Part shown: positions 1 to 10,600 of the stretch, piece after piece
How the letters are laid out: the number at the start of each line of letters is the position of its first letter
How positions within the stretch are numbered: position 1 is the first letter of the stretch
NCBI GenBank assembly: GCA_949775045.1
Contig: OX459099.1
Location: 4,881,067-4,945,066, forward strand
Origin: Metridium senile
Lineage: Eukaryota > Cnidaria > Anthozoa > Actiniaria > Metridiidae
Length of the DNA stretch: 64,000 nt
Direction of reading: 5' to 3'
The notes under the pieces: model-generated
What the model was told of the DNA's origin: nothing
Database searches by the model: none
The model's input: the letters and a program-made list of their open reading frames with translations, nothing else
Position numbers and translations under genes: made by a program

Positions 1-70
1 ATAGTGACTAGAACAATGAGCCCTTTGATTGCTAATTTGTGTTCCTAACAGTGTTTTGTTTTTCTATTAG

Positions 71-706
71 GGTGGATTCCCACATTACGGTTCTGTCAAT
101 GAAGATTTCATCATGGTCAAGGGATGTGTTGTTGGACCAAAGAAGAGAGTTCTCACTCTCCGAAAAGTAAGTTCCTTTGAAGTATTAATTTTCATAGAAA
201 TATCCATTGTAAAAATATAAACCAAAAAGTCATATATTTTATAAGTCTTTACCTTATATAAGTCTTAACCTTTTTTCTGAAATCAATTACAGTGGCTTTC
301 ATAATTAAACGGCCATTGAAGATCAGACAAACTGTAAAAGGCATTTTTTTAACTGCCGTCAATCTAAATATGACGCCAGCATAAACTGTCTTTTTCTTGT
401 TGGCATTTGAACATCAGTGGTTGCATAATTATGAAAGGCAGTACCGTAAAGCTACCTAAGTATTTCTAACTTCAATAAATGAAACTCGTTTGTCCTTAGT
501 TTGATCAAATATTTAATGAAATGTCTTGTTTTCAGTCTCTCCTTGTACACACCAAGAGAGCTTCTCTTGAGAAGATCACATTGAAGTTCATTGACACTTC
601 ATCCAAGTTTGGCCATGGTCGCTTCCAGCACCCTGCAGAGAAGAGAGCTTTTATGGGCTTGTTGAAGAAAGACAGAGAAAGGGAACTGACAGCTGCCGCC
701 GAATAA
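71..706 (+). CDS. RPL3: Ribosomal protein L3 (uL3), last two coding exons
   Basis: The window opens inside this gene. Exon 71-166 follows a TTCTATTAG acceptor and encodes 32 residues including [19 protein letters not shown] and [16 protein letters not shown] donor leads to the last exon at 536-706, which encodes 56 residues ([36 protein letters not shown]) and ends in TAA. This is the conserved C-terminal end of uL3, a large-subunit protein at the peptidyl transferase centre. Both exons are in phase 0. The rest of the gene (about 400 residues in animals) lies left of the window. RPL3 introns host box C/D snoRNAs in vertebrates, but I saw no convincing C/D pair in intron 167-535. Confidence 0.94.
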
Positions 707-732
707 AGTGTAATAATATACTGCACAATGAG

Positions 733-738
733 AATAAA
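733..738 (+). terminator. RPL3 poly(A) signal AATAAA
   Basis: A canonical AATAAA lies 27 bases after the RPL3 stop, followed by a T-rich stretch. Confidence 0.7.
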
Positions 739-852
739 GAATTTCTGCTAACTTTGTCTCCTTTATTCTTGTTATTTGTTGGTGGGTGGTCTGCCAACAA
801 TAGGACAATAACATGGCTTTTGGAGGGAATATTGGTTATTTGTGGCCATTTA

Positions 853-1184
853 CTGCGCTTTTCGGTTGAGCTTGGAACTTCTAAAGTTTTATCGGTTAGT
901 TGAAATGATGAAACTATGCACTTATGAGGTCATAACAAAATGTTGTCAAGGCTAGGCTCATATGTTGTTAGGTGGCAAAGTTTCATAAAATTCACTGTCT
1001 GGAATTTAAAATTTACTGTATCCTTGATTTCACCAATCGGAAATCAAGTATGTGAAAATTTGCCGCCCAACAACATATGAACCTACCCTTGACAACATTG
1101 TGTTATTACCTCACAAGACGTAGGTTCTTCGTTTAAACTAACCAATAAAACTTCAGCAGTTCCAAGCTCAACCGAAAAGCGCAG
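853..1184. repeat. Foldback MITE flanked by TA
   Basis: The left end CTGCGCTTTTCGGTTGAGCT pairs with the right end AGCTCAACCGAAAAGCGCAG. A TA flanks both sides, as in Tc1/mariner-type insertions. Internal arms also pair (CAACATATGA on both sides). There is no transposase ORF. Confidence 0.8.
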
Positions 1185-1610
1185 TATTTATGCCAAAGGG
1201 TGCAAATGATGCTACAAGGGCCACAACTAAATGCACGATAAAAGTCGTCATTAAGACTAAATTATAAGTCTTGAATACCGTCGTTTGCACCAACCCATTA
1301 ACGGTCGCGACCAAAAAAAAACATTGTCTCGATGCAAACTTCCAAAGTTTGGCACTATGCAATACTCTAAATAAATTCAATTTGTCAAGGTATATTTTTG
1401 TTGCATCTTTAGGATAGTTGCAAGTGCAGTACATATATAAATTTCTAGCTAAATTTTTTCACTGAAGTGGTTTACAAACATGCAAAGTTTGGGGTGCCAA
1501 TTTTGGTAGATGCAAGTGACAGTATCATAAGCAGTGATGCAGGTTAACATTTGGCCTTGTATAATCATTAATGGGTTAGTTCCTATATTTGGTATACTAT
1601 TATATCTTCA

Positions 1611-1616
1611 TTTATT
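1611..1616 (-). terminator. NOL11 poly(A) signal
   Basis: Minus-strand AATAAA, 46 bases after the NOL11 stop codon. Confidence 0.55.
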
Positions 1617-1662
1617 TATCAACACAGTTTTCAGAAAATGGCATTTTTATTATTACGTGTTT

Positions 1663-4600
1663 TCACATTTCAAGCATTTCTACTGTATAAAGTCTCTTTT
1701 TCTCATTATTTGGTAATGCCTGCTTGTACTTGTAATGGTGAAGAAATCCTTCTAGACGGCTGACATTTTCCAGCAGATCAACCTGTGATGATGAAAATAA
1801 ATACGAAACAAATTAAATGACAGGTATTGCTAAAACAAGACCATAACTTGATAATAAGATAGTGCATTACAACTTTACTTGTCTTTAATAGACTGCAAAC
1901 AGTAGTGTAACAATAGAATAGGCATAGAATTGCATTAAAAAGTACTACTAAAGCCCCGGTCAAAGGCAATAGTTTATGATAGTTCCAACTATCATTGACT
2001 ATCATGGAGTTTGAACATGTCCAAATTTCACATGATAGTTTTTGCCATTTGACCGCGCGAATGATAGATGATAGTTGAGACGCCTTCAACTATCATCAAC
2101 TATTGTAGTCGTTTGACCACCGCTTAAAGTATCACTGATATATTGTGTGCACTCCGGATTTAGTTTTTGGCTCTAAACAAAAGGGAATATGTGAGATGTC
2201 TAAGAGGACAATAAGAACTATGCCAGGGATAATATATTCTCACCTGATCAGAAACACACTTGCTCATATACTGTAGAAGATCGTGGACATCTGGCATGAA
2301 GACGAGGCTGGTGTAGTGAGCGTTGATGATCCAGCCAGCCCAATCCAGGGCCTGAAAAAAATATTTTACAAAGATCAGAAATTATACAACTACATCACAG
2401 ACATCAGCACAAATGTTACTGCAGTTTTTCGACTTTCTGCAAACTCGGACATTACAACTGCTAGTTATAAAATACGTATATGCTGCCGTGAGTCAAGGAT
2501 TTAAAAGGTACCAACTAATTAGTTTTGATTGACGGCAGCTAAAACGTATTTCACAACAGCTGTTGAAATGTCTCAGTTCGTAAAAAGTCGAAAACCCGCA
2601 GTAACACCCAAAAAGTCATTAATAAATTATATAGCAATTTTTTTGGAGCAGCTATCCAATAAATCTCCCTAAGGACATTCTTGTGCCAATAGGGAAAATA
2701 TGATGATGAATTGCAGTATCTTTGATAAATATTATCTGAATGTCCAACAACTAAACACGAACGAATATATTTGTGAGCTCTACCCCAAGGTGCCCAAAAT
2801 CTCTAAATTCTCTTACCGTGGCATAGTTCAAAGGACTATCTTGTCTTGTAAAAGCTGTTCTCGGTGCAGTTTGTATAATGTGTGCTAGAAACTTCATCAA
2901 TGCCTGTTGGAAACAAACAAATATCTATCAAGCAAACTGTTCTAGATATGAACACATGAATAGTCCCCTCCCTACACAGTTCCCTGCACAATCTTAAAAG
3001 GTAGCTTGGCCTTTGTATCAAGCAAGACGAATACAGAGCTTGCAATGATAGAGACCTTTTCACACCTTGCTGGACAATTATTCACATGTCTCTATCATTG
3101 CAAGCACAATGTTCATCGCGCTACAATGCAAAGGCCCGAGCCACCTTTCATGATGTCGCAGAGAACTGCTAAGGGAACTATTGATTGGTTAAGTCCTGTA
3201 AGAATAATGCATTTTGTAGTGTCATAAATGTCTAAAACAGGTGGGTGAGATTTGTGTCTACTTACAATAACATTAGCTGAAGTCAATCTCTTAATACTCT
3301 GTTGAATAAATACATCATTTACTGGGTAACTTAGCAGATGACATCTAGGCAAAGTTAAGGATGTCTTTTCAAAGTTATACAAGGATTATTATTATGGCTC
3401 AATTCAAAGACTTTCTCAACATTACATACTACAAGTCAACACAATATTAATAGTTACAGTTGTTTAGATTATGATCAATGATAATAATCGTAATTAACGA
3501 TTTTGTTATAGTATTTAAAATAAAGAGTATACACCTATTTCAAAAATCGTTGTTGCAGCCGGAGCTACAGTCCACACTCTAAAGCCTGCAAAGGATGTCG
3601 GTTACATGGACTTAATTTGTGATTCATTGCTTGTTTTTAAAGAAATATTTATTTGTATATCTACCACACATAGTTATGGTCATATAACACAAACACGTAC
3701 AAACAAAATATGCTATGAATTAATTGATAACAAGAGAAGAAATCATCCTTTGCAGGCTTTAGAGTGTGGACTGTGGCTTTGCTTGCGACAACAAATTTTG
3801 AAATAGGTGTATATTATGACGTTTCAAAGTCACTGACTTCATTTTTTTTTTAAAGTTTTTATTAAAAAGACTTTGTCTTTATCTGGCAACAATACTTATT
3901 GTTCTTATTCACATTTTCAACATTGTAGCAATAAATACCAAATGAATCCAAATACATTTTAATTAAAAATTGAAAATGAAGTCAGTGACTTCGGAACGTC
4001 ATAATATACTTGCTTTGATCTTTATTTTAGGTAATAATCATGGCAAGGATACAATAAGTAAGATCTTTCTTTTCCAAATGGACAAGGATGTACTTGTGTG
4101 TTTGCCTCTGCTTCCATTGCTTCAGATTCTTCAATTTTGTTGTCTTCTTGGTCATCCTCATCTCCAAAGACTGACTTCTCAGCTCTGAAAAGAACATCAT
4201 AAATAATTGTAAGTTTTCGTACAATTTAGTTGGGTTATTCTTGGGAGGAGGGAGGGGGGGGGGGGGGGGGGGGGGGAATGTTGGGAGGGCACTACCAACC
4301 CAACTTGGGTGGGAGTGTACTGCCAGGTCCTCAAAACCCTGACCCTATCCCATGACGGTCACATATCCTACCCCAGACTTTGTGTTGGCAGAAAACGTAG
4401 CCTAGCAGGCTAAAACAACTAAAACATAACCCTATCCCAGACAAAATGTCAAAAAGATACCCTATCCTAGACAAAAACCTTACCCTACCCCAGACAAATT
4501 GTAAAACAAAATGCCAAACAGCCATACCCTATCGGGCAGAACATATAGCAAATATGGGGAGTACCCCCCCCCCTCCCCTCCCCAGGTGGTTTATGAAGTT

Positions 4601-7600
4601 ATTGACAGACAATGCAACTATATTGTACTTACTGGATAGCATACTGAATACAGGATTGTACGTTTTCGTAAGATTTAGTTGGTTTATGAAGTTTAATAGT
4701 CTTTAGTTTTAGAAGTTATTGACAGACAATGCAACTATATTGTACTTACTGGATAGCATACTGAATGCAGGATTGTAAGTTTTCGTAAAATTTAGTTGGT
4801 TTATGAAGTTTAATAGTCTTTAGTTTTAGAAGTTATTGACAGACAATGCAACTATATTGTACTTACTGGATAGCATACTGAATGCAGGATTGTAAGTTTT
4901 CGTAAGATTTAGTTGGTTTATGAAGTTTAATAGTCTTTAGTTTTAGAAGTTATTGACAGACAATGCAACTATATTGTACTTACTGGTTAGCATACTGAAT
5001 GCAGGAAAGTAGAGACGACTCTGGAATACCTTGAATATTCTTTAGACAAAGTAATATCAAGCTCTAAAGAAGAATCAAGAACAAGATCAATAATCAATGA
5101 ACAACAGTTTCCTTTAACACCAGCATTTCAGGTTAAGGATATAAATATATTACTATTTGTGACTGAAATGTTTTTCTTTCAAATCCAATAAATAAAATAG
5201 CAAAATAAATACTTCAAATACACCTCATGTGAGGAGCATGTGGAGGAACAAACTAAACAATATTGTAAAATATTTACCGCTTCATTTTTCTCCATCAAAT
5301 GATTAAGAAGATCTGGACTTGAACTGGAAACAAAAATGTAGGTATCAGTATTGTATATACACTGGAAATCATGAGAATATCATGGTTGAAGAGAATGAAT
5401 TTTTGTCAAAGCAAGGACTTACAAGAATGAAAATGAACAACACACACACAAAGTTGACTATGCATACCTTCCTGGAATACATCTTGTTTTGATGAGGTTT
5501 GCTAGTGCTTCTTTAGGAAAGAACTTTGTTTCTTCCAAGCAGCGAGACAATACAGTCAGCACAAAATGTTGAGAAAGTAGGTATTTGCTTCGGAGTTTAT
5601 TCTGTTGAGAATCAAAAAAAACAAAAACGTTATAACTTCTCAAACTGCAGACAATATGGTGCACATCATATGCAATTGTGGTAAAGTGTATACATGTAAC
5701 ATTATGTACTTGTAAGTATAAGATGGTAAGATCCAGTGTAAGTTTTGAAACTTATACTATTTATAGGTATGATATTAAATTAAAGTCCTTGAGCAAAGTA
5801 TCAACACTGTGATCCAGGTTTGAGTCGCGGCTCGGGCATGGATTATAATTATGTAAGTTGAGTTTGTTTGATGTCTTCTTCTCTCCTATGCCATGAGGGT
5901 TTTTCTGCCGGGTAATCCGGTTTTCCTCCCTCAACAAACATGAACATGTGAGCCGAGTTGTGTGCAAAATATTAAACGTAGAGGCAGTGAGTGTGAGTGA
6001 GTCTCCCTGATTAGTAGGGGGCACTGCGTCCAGCTAGAAGATTGAGACGTTAAAAAAGTTATTATTATTATTTTATTAAGTATTTTAATAACTTAAGAAC
6101 ATTGAGCAAGGAAGTACATGTACAAACAGTGCACAACAAATAACTTTCTGTGAATTTTTTTTTTGATGGCAATCCAATCAGGCTCTTACCATAACCATAT
6201 CATTTGCATTCATCACTATGCATAGTAAAATGCCATCATTAATGTGTACAGAAAGAAATTAGATGTTACTGTGCTGTATATGTATTATTGAACAATATAC
6301 CTTTGCTTTCAGAGGAGTTTTCTTCACATCACCAACATGATCATCTTCATATTTTAAAAAAGAGAAAGAAAAAAAACATATTCAATTTAATATTCAATAT
6401 GTAAGATTGAGAATTTACAGTTTTTTTGCATAATGATTGCTTTGTGTGAGTTTTGATTAAAAAAACCCTACCTTTTCCCTTAGTCAGGCATTTTGAGTCA
6501 AGGTAATCATTCAACAGTTTTGTAAGGGTCTTTGCTGATTTTGTCTAAAAAAACGAAAAAAAATTGATTAAATACAAATGATCACTTCACTTAAAATGCT
6601 TTTGAGGAAGATGTTTTGGAAGTTCCGATTTATACCTTATTTGGATTTGACAACTTTGTTAAAATCTCATCTTCAGTGGTCTGACTTGTGTTTGTAGATT
6701 CAATCCAGTTCTTCAAATCCTAAATAATAGATAAACATAATATATACAAACATCATCATATATGTGTATATGCATAGTTTTGCTGCTCCCACCCTCCTCT
6801 CCCTGAGTCAGTGTGACGGGTATCAGGCAGTGGCCTGTGGATGGTTACTGTCTTGTCGCCAGGGACATGCACGTCCTTGTGGGGCAGCATTGAGGCAACC
6901 AAGCCCAACCTTATCATTGCCGATAAGTTTAAATGTATTATTATTATTTTATTCATCAAATAAATTGATAGTTTTAATGATATAATGATTGTGCTTTTAC
7001 CGTGGTAGGATCAGGCAGATGTGGAATACATAGTAATGGTTTCACAGTTGTCTCTTTAGATGACCTGGTTTTGAGAATAAACAAAACATATAGTCTGGTG
7101 ACAATAATTTAACATTGTGCTAATTAGTCAATAACAATATTATTATATGTAAATAAATACTGTGGTTTTTTTACTAAAGACCTGTTGTAGCTAATGCAAC
7201 ATTTAATGTTGAAGTCCTACTGTAATTAATTAATTAATAGATATTGGAGATCAAACTACAATACACTAGTGCACATTATATGATGGTGGTCAATCAAATA
7301 CTCATTGTACACATGCAGCCAATGCCAATGATAATCAGGACAACATCAAGTCTTTTCAATATTAATCAAAAAAATAAATAATAATTGTAATTTGTATAAT
7401 GAGGACCATCTATTTATTAGTTTTTCTAACTATTTAGTGTTACCCTCGTTAAATAAAATTTTTCATTCATTCATCAATAATCCTAGTACTTATAAACCAC
7501 AATTTGTACAGTTTTTGTTTTACCTAGTGCTTGGAGCAAGTTTCCCAAGGGCAGTTGCCAGTGATGACTCTGTGACATTGTAAGAACAAGCAGCTACACC

Positions 7601-10600
7601 ATATTTAAAGCTTGCACATATAAACCCACCCATACATATAATATGTCTAGATCCAGAGGAACTGCTGATCAGACTTGATGCTGGTTCATCACTAGTTAGT
7701 TTATCCAATGAAACACAGGCCTGTTTTGTACCAAACTTTGTATCGTATATGGAGATGGTTTCTGGATAGAAGATTACACTACATTAAGACTGATAGGTAA
7801 TAGAATGAAATGTGTAACACCATAAAAAATGTTAACTTAACTTTACTGATGTTTGGAGCTTTAATAGCCCTTCTTTAGAGCTCCTTTTACTCCGTCGAAG
7901 GTCTAAAGCTCAAAATGTCAGTAAAGTTTTAAAAGTCAACATTTCTTTATGCTGTTACAAATTTCATTCTATTACCTATCATTAATATCAAACACCGATG
8001 CAGCCTATACTTGTTTACTCACTAGTTTCCATCTACATTTTAAAAGAACATTAACTATAACGTTTGCTCAGGTTGTTGAATGTCAGGCATACACATCAAT
8101 AGTCTTTCTCAAGACTACACACATCTTGATGATCACATTTCATCATAAATGAACATCACTGTGTTACCTTGGAGACCCTTTTCTGTTTCTTCTTCATGAC
8201 ATATGCAAATATGTGTTGAATCCACTGTTGCTATAGTTACTGGTATCTTTGAAATAAAAAATATATACTCAAATAAGCCACTAAATCAAATTAATTTGAG
8301 CAATAATATATTTATTATACTTGATGATCATGGTGATGACCATGATGATGATGAAACTGATGTTGATATATAGTAATGATAATGATAACAATAGTTAATG
8401 ATGGTGATGATCATGATATTGATATGAATGATAGTGATTATGATGGTGATGACAATACTGATGATGATAATGATTGATGGATATATGGGTACCTTAGACG
8501 ATTTAGAATCTACATGAAGTCTGTGGATACATTTGCATGTCAAGCTGCAATCCTGTCCTTGATATTTGCTGTCCAACAAGCTGATTACAACCTCATTTAA
8601 TTCAGTATTACAAATATAGCCATTGGACCCTGAACAAAAAGAACAAAAAACAGTCAAAATGATTGACATAAGATATACACAATATTATGAGATACCAAAT
8701 TCAATAAATTGGTATAGTAAAATTCTATCCTTGACCACTCTGCCAACAAGTTAACATAGTTAATTAGCATTGTAAATTATATGTTATGTCTTGTAATAGT
8801 TTTTTTTTTGTGGTATCATTATTGTGTTCCTTAAATGTATACTTACAATATGATATCAGCTTTGCATTTGATGTTTGGAAACAGCAACTTATTAAATCTA
8901 CATCCTACAAAATGAAAATAAACATGAAATTTTATTATCATTTGTGACTAATTATTACATAGTCTCCCTCACAGCCGTTATTAGTGGTGGGCTTCCTGTC
9001 CCTCCCCACTAATGTGAGCTACATTCCATTCCTTTTGTTTGGTCAATAACTTTTTCCCACCATCAAGGACATCACATGAGCCAATATGGCAGACTTAGAC
9101 AGAGCACTTTCAAAGTGGCCATAAAATTGATCAAATTAACGAGTTCAATGCTCGCCGTGCAATGCAGCTTGAGCAATGCAGCAAAGACTAGTAATTACAT
9201 AGAGTGCATTTTGATCTGATGCCTACTACAACTTTATCAACTTGATGTCATATAACAAAAGCAATTGTATGTATACCTCAGCTGGAGTCTCCACAATACA
9301 TTCACCAAGGAGTTCTACACCTTTTCCTATTTTAGAAAGTGCTACAGTCAACTTTGAATCCTGAATAAAAAGAAAACTAGGTTATTTTGTATAAAATTTG
9401 CTAATGGTATTTTATGAGAAACTGCATTGCAAAAACAGTCTAAAATATACCTTGTATTTAGCTACTGCAACAAGTTGAGTGTCACCATGATGTACAATGG
9501 TACTTGATAGAACTCTGAAACAAAAACAGTTTTGTTAATTTAACATAAGCAAGTACTAACATAAAAAGAATAAATGGGAACTTGCAAGTAAACTAGTATA
9601 GGCTGTGTCGGTGTTTGATATAAACGATAGGTAATAGAATGAAATTTGTAACAAACATGTTTTTTTTTTAAGCTAAAGCTTGAAACGTCAATAAAATTAG
9701 CTAGCACTTTTTTTTACAGTGAACAGGTTCCCATTTAAATCTGTACTTTCTCATTTACATCTGTACTTATGCAAATTTTGTTGATGTGTGCTAAACACAC
9801 AGATCAACCAATCAGAGAAGTTCACTTCAGAAATAATATACTCTGATTGGTTGATCTGTGTGTTTAGCACACATCAACACAATTTGCATAAGAAAAGATT
9901 TAAATGGGACCTGTTAGTAAAACAAATTTCATTCTATTACCTATTGTTTACAAAAAAGAGATGCATGCTCTGTGGGCATAGTTTGACTGTTACAAGTTTT
10001 CATTGCCTATAAATGTATTTCTGTTTTCCTTGAGCAACACTGGCAAGCACATGTTGAACTTCTGAATCACCATAATCCCTCAATAGAATATGATCCATTT
10101 CAGTCCAAGTTTAACCTTTTCACTTTTTTACAGCGCAAAGCCCAAAAGTGTGACCACAGATAATTTATTCACATCTTTTTGACATGTTTGTCTGTAGCTG
10201 CTTTGGATTCAAATGGACTTCATTCTAGCTATTTTAACAAAATTCATCTGAAGATTGACATCATTCTTGTCTTGTGATTCACAGTGAGAAATGTTGACAT
10301 TTAATCTAGAGGAGTTGATTGAAAAGATGTAGAGAAAATATAAATAAATTATCGCTGGTCATACTTTTGGGCTTTGCGCTGTAAGTGATGTATTAATTGA
10401 GTTAATGCAATATCATTGTACCTTGTTGGTGGTATTGTTGACTTTCCTCTTGTTCTCTTTCCTGATGTGGTGTAATTTGATAGCTTGTTACATGAACCAT
10501 CTTGAAATACAACTATAGGTTCAGTGCTACTGCTTTGGACAGTGAGTATTTGAGCTACTGGTTGGTCAACCTGGAAAAGTACAACTTAAATTAGTAAATC

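Larger units (their letters stand above)
739..1662. other. Intergenic, between the 3' ends of RPL3 and NOL11
   Basis: Apart from the foldback element at 853-1184 and the NOL11 poly(A) signal I see no coding or RNA feature here. Short ORFs on either strand show no codon bias or recognisable residues. Confidence 0.6.

Noticed and set aside
167..535. Intronic snoRNA in RPL3
   Set aside because: Expected from vertebrate RPL3, but no box C/D pair with a terminal stem or H/ACA hairpins could be made out.
4627..4983. CRISPR-like spaced repeats
   Set aside because: The whole 117-bp unit is repeated, with no unique spacers, and it copies a eukaryotic exon end and splice donor.
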